The notes beneath the pieces were generated by a model. That model had not been told where the DNA came from, searched no databases, and saw only the letters and a list, made by a program, of their open reading frames with translations. From positions 1 to 64,000 of the forward strand of contig JAZUBK010000003.1 in the NCBI GenBank assembly GCA_045638465.1: a stretch of 64,000 bases of DNA, written 5' to 3'. This DNA is from CAKVLS01 sp045638465. GTDB taxonomy: Bacteria > Bacillota > Clostridia > Christensenellales > UBA1242. Every line of letters starts with the position of its first letter. The stretch's first letter is position 1. This document shows positions 8,343-16,901 of this stretch, one piece after another. Made by a program: the position numbers and the translations under genes.

Positions 8343-9326
8343 ATGTCATTTGCTTATGATGCAAAACAAGAAGTTCTAAAAACTCTTTGTGATAACGAAT
8401 GTTGCAAACTAGCTCAGCTTTCTGCGATAATACATTCTTGCGGCGAACTTGCCCTAAAAAATGGCGAATTGCAACTTCAAATTAAAACTGATTTAAAAGA
8501 ATTATACAATATTGTTTATGATACAATCAGCAGACTTTATGGTGAAAAAGTAACTATAAAAGAAGATGAAAACAAAACTATAAACAAAGCCACTAGATAT
8601 ATAATAGATATATCAGAAAACATCTCAAGGCAAGTTTTGTTTGACTGTGGTATTGCAAGGCGAGATACTGAAGGAAATTTTGAATTGATACAAGGCATAG
8701 ATGAGCATATTATCGAAAGCCCATGTTGTGCAGTGTCTTATATCAAAGGTGTGTTTTTAACCAGCGCCACAACCAATATAATTATTGATGAAAGTTTAGA
8801 TAAAGTAAACCGTTCTTTTAGCGGATATCACTTAGAGTTTGTTTTTAGTAGTGAAGTTTTTGCTGATGAATTTTCAAGTTTGCTATTTTCTCAGGGTATC
8901 AATAGCAAAAAGACCCAAAGAAAGAAAATATATGCTTTGTATATAAAAGAAGCAGAACAAGTAAGTGATCTTTTGGTTATAGTAGGGGCTTTCAAAAGTA
9001 TGTTAAAACTACAAAACGAAATTTCGCTAAGACAGGTTAGAAATAACGTAAATAGACAAAACAACTGCATAAACGCAAATATTACAAAAACAGTCAATGC
9101 TAGTATGAATCAAATACAAGCGATAAACACTATAAAAGAAAATGTAGGTCTTGAAACCTTAGACCCTCAACTAAAAGAGATTTGTGAACTAAGAATAGAA
9201 CACCCGGAAGATAGCCTTGATAATCTTACAAAATTAGTTTCTTTTCCTATCACAAAAAGTGGTATAAATCACAAATTTAGAAAAATAATAAAAATTGCTA
9301 ACAATATAGAAAAACAAAAGGAATAA
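8343..9326 (+). CDS. whiA: DNA-binding protein WhiA
   Basis: 327 residues. WhiA couples a homing-endonuclease-like (LAGLIDADG) fold without nuclease function to a C-terminal helix-turn-helix. In Streptomyces it is a sporulation regulator; in Bacillus it affects division and chromosome segregation. Visible are SFAYDAKQEVLKTLC at the N-terminus (family S(F)xxxxKxEL), CCAVSYIKGVFLTSA, SGYHLEFVFSS, and the C-terminal LKEICELRIEHPEDSLDNL followed by ITKSGINHKFRKIIKIA, the HTH of the family. It starts 4 nt after the PHP gene with AAGGAAG as ribosome site. Confidence 0.95.
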   Translation: MSFAYDAKQEVLKTLCDNECCKLAQLSAIIHSCGELALKNGELQLQIKTDLKELYNIVYDTISRLYGEKVTIKEDENKTINKATRYIIDISENISRQVLFDCGIARRDTEGNFELIQGIDEHIIESPCCAVSYIKGVFLTSATTNIIIDESLDKVNRSFSGYHLEFVFSSEVFADEFSSLLFSQGINSKKTQRKKIYALYIKEAEQVSDLLVIVGAFKSMLKLQNEISLRQVRNNVNRQNNCINANITKTVNASMNQIQAINTIKENVGLETLDPQLKEICELRIEHPEDSLDNLTKLVSFPITKSGINHKFRKIIKIANNIEKQKE

Positions 9327-9330
9327 GCAA

Positions 9331-12300
9331 ATGAAAAACTTTGTTCACTTACATGTCCATACCGAATATAGCCTTCTTGATGGTTGCGCCAGAATTTCAA
9401 AGCTTGTTGAAACCATAAAAGAAAGGGGAGAAAAAGCCGTTGCTATAACTGACCATGGTAATATGGCAGGTGCTTTGACTTTTTATGCCGAATGTTACAA
9501 AAACGGCATTAAACCTATTATTGGTTGCGAATTCTATATTTGTTTTGACCGTAAGCACAAAGCAGGAAAATCAGAAGCTGCCCACCTTGTACTACTTGCA
9601 AAGAATAACGAAGGTTATGCAAACCTTCTTAAATTAAATGGTATTGCATGTACAGAGGGTTATTATTACAAACCAAGAATAGACTACGAAGTATTAGCTC
9701 AACACTCAAAAGGTCTTATTTGTCTATCTGCATGTCTTGCAGGTCATATACCACAATTTTTACTTCAACATAGATTTGACGAAGCAAAAGATTTAGCTAT
9801 TAAACTTAGAGATATGTTTGAGCCTGGAGATTTTTATATCGAACTTCAAAACCATAATCTTCCAGAACAAATAGAGATTTTAGAGCCGCTAAATAATCTA
9901 GCAAAAGAAATTGGCGTTAAAACTGTTGCAACCAATGACGCTCACTATATAAACAAAGATGACGCAGAGATGCAAGATGTTTTGATGTGTGTTCAAATGG
10001 GCAGATTCTTAGATGAAACTAATAGATTAAAATTTAGTACAGAAGAGTTTTATGTTAAAACTCGTGAAGAAATGGAAGAAGTTTTAGGGGCTTATCCAGA
10101 GGCTTTAGATGCTACAAACGAAATTGCTGATAAATGTTTTGTAACAATCAAAGCAAAAAACCATGGCGAAATACCTGGTATGCCAGAGGGTACATCACTA
10201 AGAGCCAATGAAAACTTTATTCCAAAGTACGAGCCAAAAGACGGCTCTACAACATATGAATTTCTAGAAAGGCTTTGTGAAGAGGGCCTAAAGAAAAAAT
10301 ATAAAGAAATAACCCCGGTTATTAGAGCTAGAGCAGACGAAGAGCTTTCTATTATCAAAGAGCAAGGCTTTGTAGAATACTTCCTAGTTGTTTGGGATTA
10401 TATAAACTACGCTAAAGAAAATGGTATTCCGGTAGGTCCAGGTAGAGGTTCTGGTGCGGGTAGTATTGTAGCGTATACTACAGGTATTACTAACGTAGAC
10501 CCTATCAAATACGATTTGCTGTTCGAAAGATTTATCCATAGAGAAAGGGTGTCAATGCCCGACTTTGACGTAGACTTTTGTTACGATAGACGAAACGAAG
10601 TTATTGAATACGCAAAGAGAAAGTATCACCCAGAAAATGTATCATACATAGGTACTTTTGGTACTATGGCTGCAAAGAACGCTATAAGAGACGTAGGCCG
10701 TGTTATGAGACTTCCGCTTCCTGATGTAAATAAGGTGTGTAAAGAAATTCCGGCAAAACTTCCTGACGGAATCAAAAAACCACCAGTACTAAAATATTAC
10801 TTTGGTACAACAGGAAAAGAAGAAAACGAAAAATTTATTATTCCTTCACTTCGTAAAATGTATGACGAAGACCCATTTATCAAAAGGGTAGTAGATATGT
10901 CTATTAAACTAGAGGGTATGCCAAGGCAGACCTCTACACACGCTTGTGGTATTCTTATCGCTCCAGAGCCAGTAGACAATTTTGTTCCACTAGCTAGAAA
11001 TGGTGAAGAAATAGCTACCCAATATAGTATGATTGAGCTTGAAGCTTTAGGCTTACTAAAAATGGACTTTTTGGGATTGCGTACTCTTACCGATATTGAT
11101 AAGGCAATCAAGATGGTTAAGAAAAATAGAGGGGTAGATATAGACTTCGATTCATTGGGATATGAAGATATTAATGTATATAACCTTATAGGTACAGGCA
11201 ATACCGTTACTATATTCCAGCTTGAAAGTCCAGGTTTCCAACGCTTTATGAAGAACCTAAGACCTACCTGCCTTGAAGATATTATTGCGGGTATTTCTCT
11301 ATATAGACCAGGCCCTATGCAATATATTGACGATTATGTAAGAAACAAACATAACCCTGACAAGATTGTTTATGACCACGAATGTCTAAAACCTATTTTG
11401 GAAGCAACATATGGTATAATGGTTTACCAAGAGCAGGTTATGAAAATCGTTCAAGTTATGGCGGGTTACACCCTAGGCCAAGCGGATAACGTACGTAGAA
11501 TAATGGGTAAAAAGAAAGTCGAAAAGATGGCGGCGGAAAAAGAAAAGTTTATCAACGGCTGGAAAGACCCAGAAGGCAAGAAGAGTATTCCAGGGGCACT
11601 AGCACTTGGTATACCAGAAGATGTAGCAAGAAAAGTTTTTGCAGATATGGAAAACTTTGCAAAATACGCTTTCAACAAATCACACGCAGCAGCTTATGCT
11701 TATCTTGCATATCAAACTGCATGGTTAAAATGTTACTATCCATTAGAATTTTTGGCTTCTGTTTTGAACAACCGTATTACATCATCAGATGAAATAAAAA
11801 AATACGTTATCTATGCAAAGAGTCAAAAAATCGAAGTTCTAAAACCAGATATAAATAAAAGTGAAACTTACTTTTCGGTTGAAAATGACAAATTAAGATT
11901 TGGTCTCGCTGCTTTGAAAAACGTAGGTATTAACGTTTGTGATAGTATTGTAGAAGAAAGAGAAAAAAATGGCGAATTCAAAAGCCTTGAAGATCTAATT
12001 TCTCGTATAGACCCAGCAGTTGTTAACAAAAGATGGGTTGAAGCGATGATCCTTAGTGGTGCGTTTGACTGCTTTGGCGTTGCAAGATCTCAAATGCGCA
12101 ATGTCTTTGAATTGATCCTAGAGAGAAATGCAAAAGACAAAAGAAACCAAGCGGGTGGTCAAATAACAATGTTTGGCCCAGAGATTGGGGTTGATGTTGG
12201 TTTTGACAAAGTCGAATATCCAAATATCAAAGAATATGATGATCAAACAAAACTAAAATATGAAAAAGAAGTTTTGGGTATATATATTTCTGGTCATCCA

Positions 12301-12981
12301 CTTGATAATTATATTGATAAACTAGAGAAGTTTAACTTCAACTCAAATATGATGCCTAAAAAGACAATGTCCGAAGAAGATGAAGATGGCGAATTTGTAG
12401 AAGAGTTTGACGAAACTACTGAAGAGGGTGAAGATGGGCCAAAAGCAACAGATGGTATGAGTGTTATTTGTGGCGGTATCATTACCGAATCTAAAAAACT
12501 TTTAACCAAAAAAGGTAATAAAGAAATGGCCTTTTTGAAGGTTGAAGATTTGTATGGCACTTTTGATGCTATGATTTTCCCAAATCTATACGAAAGATAT
12601 AAAGAAGAATTAAAAGAAGATGCGTTGGTTACAATCTATGGTAAACTATCTATCCCAGAAGATAGAGAGCCAACAATCCTTCCAGAAAAATTAGTATTCT
12701 GGAAAAACGAAACAGACAAAGAACCAGAAGTGATTGTCGAGGTAAAAAAAGAAAAGCCAAAACAAATTAAAAAGTTATATTTGAAATTTGATACTACAAA
12801 CACAGACCTTGAAAGAAAGGTAAAAAATATATTAACTTCATACCCTGGCACAGAGCAAGTAATAGTAAAGTGTGAAAAAACAGGAAAAGCTTTGGCTTAT
12901 GGTCTTAAAGTTAGTGTAAATAACTATCTTTTGAATGAACTTAGTGGTATAATAAAAGACGAATATATTAAATATATGTAG
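9331..12981 (+). CDS. dnaE: DNA polymerase III alpha subunit (DnaE type)
   Basis: The 1216-residue C-family replicative polymerase catalytic subunit. In order: PHP domain beginning HLHVHTEYSLLDG; palm and fingers with GPGRGSGAGS and the catalytic PDFDVDF (about 410-416, two metal-binding Asp); the GIMVYQEQVM and KSHAAAYAYLAYQTAWLK segments; helix-hairpin-helix region; a putative clamp-binding QITMF (944-948); and an OB-fold with VICGGIITESKKLLTKKG near 1045-1085. An acidic insert (about 1014-1035) precedes the OB-fold. It is DnaE, not PolC, because PHP is N-terminal and no exonuclease domain is embedded. It starts 4 nt after whiA and lies in the same operon. Confidence 0.97.
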   Translation: MKNFVHLHVHTEYSLLDGCARISKLVETIKERGEKAVAITDHGNMAGALTFYAECYKNGIKPIIGCEFYICFDRKHKAGKSEAAHLVLLAKNNEGYANLLKLNGIACTEGYYYKPRIDYEVLAQHSKGLICLSACLAGHIPQFLLQHRFDEAKDLAIKLRDMFEPGDFYIELQNHNLPEQIEILEPLNNLAKEIGVKTVATNDAHYINKDDAEMQDVLMCVQMGRFLDETNRLKFSTEEFYVKTREEMEEVLGAYPEALDATNEIADKCFVTIKAKNHGEIPGMPEGTSLRANENFIPKYEPKDGSTTYEFLERLCEEGLKKKYKEITPVIRARADEELSIIKEQGFVEYFLVVWDYINYAKENGIPVGPGRGSGAGSIVAYTTGITNVDPIKYDLLFERFIHRERVSMPDFDVDFCYDRRNEVIEYAKRKYHPENVSYIGTFGTMAAKNAIRDVGRVMRLPLPDVNKVCKEIPAKLPDGIKKPPVLKYYFGTTGKEENEKFIIPSLRKMYDEDPFIKRVVDMSIKLEGMPRQTSTHACGILIAPEPVDNFVPLARNGEEIATQYSMIELEALGLLKMDFLGLRTLTDIDKAIKMVKKNRGVDIDFDSLGYEDINVYNLIGTGNTVTIFQLESPGFQRFMKNLRPTCLEDIIAGISLYRPGPMQYIDDYVRNKHNPDKIVYDHECLKPILEATYGIMVYQEQVMKIVQVMAGYTLGQADNVRRIMGKKKVEKMAAEKEKFINGWKDPEGKKSIPGALALGIPEDVARKVFADMENFAKYAFNKSHAAAYAYLAYQTAWLKCYYPLEFLASVLNNRITSSDEIKKYVIYAKSQKIEVLKPDINKSETYFSVENDKLRFGLAALKNVGINVCDSIVEEREKNGEFKSLEDLISRIDPAVVNKRWVEAMILSGAFDCFGVARSQMRNVFELILERNAKDKRNQAGGQITMFGPEIGVDVGFDKVEYPNIKEYDDQTKLKYEKEVLGIYISGHPLDNYIDKLEKFNFNSNMMPKKTMSEEDEDGEFVEEFDETTEEGEDGPKATDGMSVICGGIITESKKLLTKKGNKEMAFLKVEDLYGTFDAMIFPNLYERYKEELKEDALVTIYGKLSIPEDREPTILPEKLVFWKNETDKEPEVIVEVKKEKPKQIKKLYLKFDTTNTDLERKVKNILTSYPGTEQVIVKCEKTGKALAYGLKVSVNNYLLNELSGIIKDEYIKYM

Positions 12982-12993
12982 GAGTAAATATAT

Positions 12994-13986
12994 ATGATTA
13001 GAAAAATAGCTGTTCTTACAAGCGGTGGCGACTGTCAAGGTATGAACGCCTGTCTTAATATTATTGTAAAAATGGCAGAGTTTAACTATATCTCAGTTTA
13101 TGGTGTAAAAAATGGTTACCAAGGTCTTATCGATGATGATATTGTAGAACTAAAGTACAATGACGTTCGCAACATTTCACACCTTGGTGGTACTGTGCTA
13201 AAATCTGCTAGAAGCCAAGAGTTTATGACTTTAGAAGGTCAAAAGAAAGCAGCCAAGAACCTAAAGGCTAGAGAAATTGATGCACTTATCGTTATTGGTG
13301 GTGATGGATCATTTAGAGGTGTTATGGCACTAAATAGCCTTGGCGTAAAAACTGCTGCTATTCCAGGAACTATCGACAATGACCTTCATTTTACAGAGAG
13401 TACACTTGGTTTTGATACTGCTGTTAACGTTGCAGCAAATGCTATAGAGAGCATCAAACAAACAATGGCTGCTCTAGATAGATGTTCAGTTATTGAGGTT
13501 ATGGGTAGAAACTGTGGCTCAATAGCTCTTTATAGTGCAGCGGCTTGTTGTGCAGAAGTTGTTGTTTTGCAAGAAAAACCATTTACAAGAAGAAAGATTG
13601 TAAGAGCAATAAAAAGAGCTAAAGATAGAGGTATCGACAGCCCAACAGTAGTTGTAGCCGAAAATCTATTTGATATCAAAGAACTTGCAAAAGATATTGA
13701 AACCACACTAGGTATCGAAACAAAAACTAGCGTTTTGGGTTATATTCAAAGAGGTGGTGCTCCATCTGTTGCGGATAGGATATTGGCTATGCAATATGGC
13801 GTAAAAGCAATTGAACTTTTAGTTTCAGGAAAATTCAATCGTGCCATCGGTATCAAAAATGGTAAAATCATTGACGTTTCTATGGAGGCTGCTATCGATA
13901 CAAATAGCAACTTTAACGAAGTATTGTTTGATTTATTCTCAAAATTAAACTCATACAATGATGAAGATGACGCGTTTGTTGATTAA
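12994..13986 (+). CDS. pfkA: 6-phosphofructokinase, ATP type
   Basis: 330 residues; phosphorylates fructose 6-phosphate to fructose 1,6-bisphosphate, the committed step of glycolysis. Motifs: TSGGDCQGMNA (family SGGDAPGMN, with Gln in place of the usual Pro), IGGDGSFRG, where Gly rather than Asp follows GGD (typical of ATP rather than pyrophosphate dependence), PGTIDNDL with the catalytic Asp, VMGRNCG, and YIQRGGAPSVADR. The C-terminus is longer and acidic. It lies 12 nt behind dnaE with TAGGAG as ribosome site, and a strong terminator ends the operon. DnaE-pfkA adjacency is common in Clostridia. Confidence 0.95.
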   Translation: MIRKIAVLTSGGDCQGMNACLNIIVKMAEFNYISVYGVKNGYQGLIDDDIVELKYNDVRNISHLGGTVLKSARSQEFMTLEGQKKAAKNLKAREIDALIVIGGDGSFRGVMALNSLGVKTAAIPGTIDNDLHFTESTLGFDTAVNVAANAIESIKQTMAALDRCSVIEVMGRNCGSIALYSAAACCAEVVVLQEKPFTRRKIVRAIKRAKDRGIDSPTVVVAENLFDIKELAKDIETTLGIETKTSVLGYIQRGGAPSVADRILAMQYGVKAIELLVSGKFNRAIGIKNGKIIDVSMEAAIDTNSNFNEVLFDLFSKLNSYNDEDDAFVD

Positions 13987-13998
13987 TAAAAAAATAAA

Positions 13999-14030
13999 AC
14001 CTACTAGTGAGATTACTAGTAGGTTTTTTT
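13999..14030. terminator. Bidirectional terminator after pfkA
   Basis: A perfect 10-bp stem ACCTACTAGT/ACTAGTAGGT with a 6-nt loop and T7. The A-rich left flank gives a U-rich tail on the other strand for the converging small gene. Confidence 0.9.
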
Positions 14031-14031
14031 A

Positions 14032-14295
14032 TTAGCAATTACTTGCTTCTTCTAAGACAAATCTTTCAAAGTCTACGCTTTCTACAAAATCGCTTTCAGA
14101 AAAAGTAGCAATGTTAAAGTTCATATAATGCCTTATATGTTTGGTAAGATATACGGGCATAGGAATGTCCATAATTGCACATATGTCTTCTAGATATTGA
14201 CCGAAGTGCTCTGGGTCAAAGTTTTCTTCATTTTCATAAATGATACTTTGTTTTACCTTTTCATCAGTTGTTGTTTTAGCCCAAATACGTACCAT
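14032..14295 (-). CDS. Conserved small protein of unknown function
   Basis: 87 residues, soluble, acidic, beginning MVRIWAKT and containing FGQYLEDICAIMDIPMPVYLTKHIRHYMNFN and DFVESVDFERFVLE. I recognise the general pattern of a small conserved Firmicute family but know no function for it. It is a real gene: AGGAG lies 7 nt before the ATG, an extended -10 promoter lies further upstream, and it shares the bidirectional pfkA terminator. It is convergent with pfkA and divergent from greA. Confidence 0.8.
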   Translation of the reverse strand: MVRIWAKTTTDEKVKQSIIYENEENFDPEHFGQYLEDICAIMDIPMPVYLTKHIRHYMNFNIATFSESDFVESVDFERFVLEEASNC

Positions 14296-14314
14296 AAAAT
14301 TCTCCTATGGGGTC

Positions 14315-14323
14315 ATTATATCA
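14315..14323 (-). promoter_or_regulatory. Extended -10 promoter of the small conserved gene
   Basis: On the minus strand the sequence reads TGATATAAT, an extended -10 without a good -35, about 20 nt before the ATG at 14295. Confidence 0.6.
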
Positions 14324-14404
14324 TAAGTTTTTTAAATAATTTAATGTTTTTGCATATTTTTTTTGTTTTTTGCATATATTATTTAATCAAAAGTAAAAAA
14401 ATAG

Positions 14405-14433
14405 TTGACAGTTACAAAAAAAATATATATAAT
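14405..14433 (+). promoter_or_regulatory. Consensus sigma-A promoter of greA
   Basis: TTGACA at 14405-14410, exactly 17 bp, TATAAT at 14428-14433: a full consensus promoter. The expected start is near 14440, about 75 nt upstream of greA. Confidence 0.85.
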
Positions 14434-14460
14434 TCCGTATGGTTAATAAGAAAGGAAGAC

Positions 14461-14483
14461 TGCATTAAAAATGCATTTTTTTT
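14461..14483 (+). promoter_or_regulatory. Attenuator-like hairpin in the greA leader
   Basis: The stem TGCATT/AATGCA with a 3-nt loop is followed directly by T8, between the consensus promoter and the greA ribosome site. It would release a transcript of roughly 44 nt if it terminates. The stem is short, so termination would be partial. Confidence 0.5.
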
Positions 14484-14515
14484 ATTAATTATTGAGGCTT
14501 AGGAGGGCACAAGTT

Positions 14516-14989
14516 ATGGAAGAAATTTATTTGACACCAGAAGGCAAAAAAGAATTAGAGGCAAGACTTACTTATCTAAAGTCAGAAAAGAGAGCAGAAG
14601 TTTCTAAAAAAATAGGTATCGCAAGAGAGTTTGGTGACCTTAGCGAAAACGCAGAATACGATGCTGCAAAAGAAGAACAAGCACACGTAGAGCAAGAAAT
14701 TGTAGAAATAGAGCACAAACTTAGATATGGTAAGATTATAGATAAAAACTCAATCAAAACAGATAGAGTAAGAGCTGGTTGTAAAGTAAAAGTTGTTGAC
14801 CTTGATTGGGACGACGAATTTGAATATATCATTACTGGTTCTACAGAGAGTGACCCAGCATCAGGCAAAATTTCTAACGAAAGCCCTGTAGGAAAAGCTC
14901 TTCTTGGCAAAAAAGTTAACGAAGAAATCGTAGTTACATTGCCAAATAGTTCTGTAGTAAGACTAAAAGTTTTAAAAATCTCTGTTTAA
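14516..14989 (+). CDS. greA: Transcription elongation factor GreA
   Basis: 157 residues, normal for GreA. It inserts its N-terminal coiled coil into the RNA polymerase secondary channel and stimulates cleavage of backtracked RNA. The tip motif GDLSENAEYDAAKEEQ carries the acidic residues needed for cleavage, and the C-terminal FKBP-like domain ends with SPVGKALLGKKVNEEIVV. I choose the ATG at 14516, since AGGAGGG lies 8 nt upstream and MEEIYLTPEGKKELEARL matches family N-termini. A consensus promoter and an attenuator-like hairpin precede it, and a terminator follows. Confidence 0.96.
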   Translation: MEEIYLTPEGKKELEARLTYLKSEKRAEVSKKIGIAREFGDLSENAEYDAAKEEQAHVEQEIVEIEHKLRYGKIIDKNSIKTDRVRAGCKVKVVDLDWDDEFEYIITGSTESDPASGKISNESPVGKALLGKKVNEEIVVTLPNSSVVRLKVLKISV

Positions 14990-14997
14990 TAATATAA

Positions 14998-15025
14998 AAT
15001 GTGTCATTTACTGGCACATTTTTTT
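14998..15025 (+). terminator. greA terminator
   Basis: Stem AATGTGTCA/TGGCACATT with one G-U pair, 5-nt loop, T7. Confidence 0.85.
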
Positions 15026-15034
15026 ATTTTCAAT

Positions 15035-15063
15035 TTGTTATATTTCCTTTTATATGTTAAAAT
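15035..15063 (+). promoter_or_regulatory. Sigma-A promoter of holB-ricT-trmN6
   Basis: TTGTTA at 15035-15040, 17 bp, then an extended -10 TGTTAAAAT with the hexamer at 15058-15063. Confidence 0.65.
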
Positions 15064-15084
15064 TATATATGTAAAGGAAATATT

Positions 15085-16056
15085 ATGGAATCTTACGCAG
15101 AGTTTATACAAGGCCTAAAAGAATATCAAGACCTAAAGAAAGAAAAAGAGAGTAATAGTCTTACTCATTCTTATATGTTAATATGCAAAGACAATCTTAT
15201 GTTAGAACTTTTTGCAAAAAATCTTGCTGCGCTTATCTTATGCGAAAACAACTCTTGTAATACTTGTAGTAACTGCACAAAAGTGTTTGCAGATACTCAC
15301 CCAGATGTTTTTTTGTACCCAAAAGATAAGACTATAAAAAAAGATGATATCGTTGATATTGTAGACCATTTGCAATACAAACCATTTGAAGCAAAAGGTA
15401 AAGTCTTTTTGCTAAATAAGTTTTCTACCGCAAATGACACTTCACAAAATAAGCTTCTAAAAAGTTTGGAAAACCCACCACAAAACACCTATTTTATTTT
15501 GTGTGTAAACAACGAAATCCCAGTTCTTCCTACCATCTTTTCTCGTTGCAAAAAAATATATTTGCAACCACTTACAGAAAAGAGTATAGAAGACTTTTTG
15601 CAAAGGTATACTGATGCAAAAAACACCAAGAGTATTGCATGTATTTCTGGCGGCAATTTAGAAAAAGCCGTTAACTTTGTTCAAAACAACAGCTATATGC
15701 AAAACTACGAATTGGTACTAGAAGTTTTAGAAAAACTAAACAAAAGTTCTACCATGCTACCATTGTGTGCTAAGTTATATGCAAAATCTCAATTTTTGGG
15801 TGATATCCTAGAAATCCTAGAAGATTTACTAGAAGATGTTTTGTATATAAGGCTTAACAAAACAGAGTTTGTTACAAACAAAAATGTTTTGGACAGACTA
15901 AAAATAATCGCAGAAAGTTATACTGCAGATTGTGTAGATTTGATAATAAAGAAAATTTATGAAATAAGAAAACAAATTGATTTCAACTGTGCTCCAAATG
16001 GACTTATTGACAATTTGCTTTTATATATGTTGGAGGTTAAATTTTTATGCAAATAA
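15085..16056 (+). CDS. holB: DNA polymerase III delta' subunit
   Basis: 323 residues, part of the clamp-loader complex. The AAA+ fold is seen through the Cys4 zinc module (C53, C58, C61, C64), HPDVFLYPKDK, GKVFLLNKFSTANDTSQNKLLKSLENPP and the SRC motif of sensor position (FSRCKK). The N-terminal P-loop is absent (ICKDNLMLE), as expected of delta' rather than gamma/tau. The order holB-ricT-trmN6 matches the conserved Bacillus holB-yaaT-...-yabB region. AAAGGA precedes the ATG, and its end overlaps ricT by 10 nt. Confidence 0.9.
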   Translation: MESYAEFIQGLKEYQDLKKEKESNSLTHSYMLICKDNLMLELFAKNLAALILCENNSCNTCSNCTKVFADTHPDVFLYPKDKTIKKDDIVDIVDHLQYKPFEAKGKVFLLNKFSTANDTSQNKLLKSLENPPQNTYFILCVNNEIPVLPTIFSRCKKIYLQPLTEKSIEDFLQRYTDAKNTKSIACISGGNLEKAVNFVQNNSYMQNYELVLEVLEKLNKSSTMLPLCAKLYAKSQFLGDILEILEDLLEDVLYIRLNKTEFVTNKNVLDRLKIIAESYTADCVDLIIKKIYEIRKQIDFNCAPNGLIDNLLLYMLEVKFLCK

Positions 16057-16901
16057 CAGTAGTTGGCGTAAAATTCAAAGAAAATGGCAAACTATACTAC
16101 TTTGATCCGCAAAATTTTGAGTTAAAAGTTGGCGACGGCGCTATCGTAGAGACTGCCCGTGGCGAAGAATATTCTTTTGTTGCGGCAAAAATTAAACAAG
16201 TGGACGAATCATCAATTATTTCTCCGCTAAAAAAAGTTGTGCGCAAAGCAACCGATAAAGATAAAAAGAAACACGAACAAAATTTAGAAAAAGCAAAAAA
16301 TGCCCTTAAAGTTACTCAAGACCTAGTGGACAAACTAAAACTAGATATGCAACTAGTAGAAACAGAATATATCTTTGATGGTAGCAAAGTAATCATTAGC
16401 TTTACATCAGACAATAGAGTAGACTTTAGAGAATTGGTAAAAGAACTTGCCGCAAAACTCAAAGCCCGTATAGAACTTCGTCAAATCGGTATAAGGGATA
16501 AATCAAAATCTGTAGGTGGTATTGGTATTTGTGGTAGAGAGTGCTGCTGTAATATATATCTTAACGATTTTGAAAAAGTTTCTATCAAAATGGCAAAGAC
16601 TCAAAACCTATCTCTAAATCCAACCAAAATAAGTGGATTGTGCGGAAGACTTATGTGTTGCCTTGAATATGAAAATCCATATTATCAAGAAGTAACAGCA
16701 AAGATGCCAAAGCTAAATAGCGAAGTAAATACTCCAGATGGCAAAGGCACTGTTTTGTATACAAATGTACTTAAACAAATTGTTTCTGTAAAACTAGATA
16801 GAGGCGAAGGCTCTTTTGCGGCAAAAGATTTTAAACTAGACGAAATTAAAACTTTGCCAAAAGAAAATAAACCTCAAAAAGATAGTAAGGACAAAAAATA
16901 A
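16047..16901 (+). CDS. ricT: PSP1-domain protein RicT (YaaT)
   Basis: 284 residues. In B. subtilis RicT (YaaT) works with RicA and RicF, binding Fe-S clusters; the complex aids RNase Y-dependent mRNA maturation and the Spo0A phosphorelay. Visible are the PSP1 domain (FDPQNFELKVGDGAIVET, DFRELVKELAAKLKARIELRQIG), the conserved Cys cluster GICGRECCCN and SGLCGRLMCCLEYE, and a Lys-rich C-terminus. The SD site TTGGAGG lies within holB, indicating translational coupling. Its link to Spo0A control fits the spo0A gene 7 kb away; no RicA or RicF is in the window. Confidence 0.93.
   Translation: MQITVVGVKFKENGKLYYFDPQNFELKVGDGAIVETARGEEYSFVAAKIKQVDESSIISPLKKVVRKATDKDKKKHEQNLEKAKNALKVTQDLVDKLKLDMQLVETEYIFDGSKVIISFTSDNRVDFRELVKELAAKLKARIELRQIGIRDKSKSVGGIGICGRECCCNIYLNDFEKVSIKMAKTQNLSLNPTKISGLCGRLMCCLEYENPYYQEVTAKMPKLNSEVNTPDGKGTVLYTNVLKQIVSVKLDRGEGSFAAKDFKLDEIKTLPKENKPQKDSKDKK

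Noticed and set aside
14197..14502. Hydrophobic open frame on the plus strand before greA
   Set aside because: It overlaps a better-supported minus-strand gene and the greA promoter; low complexity and no ribosome site.
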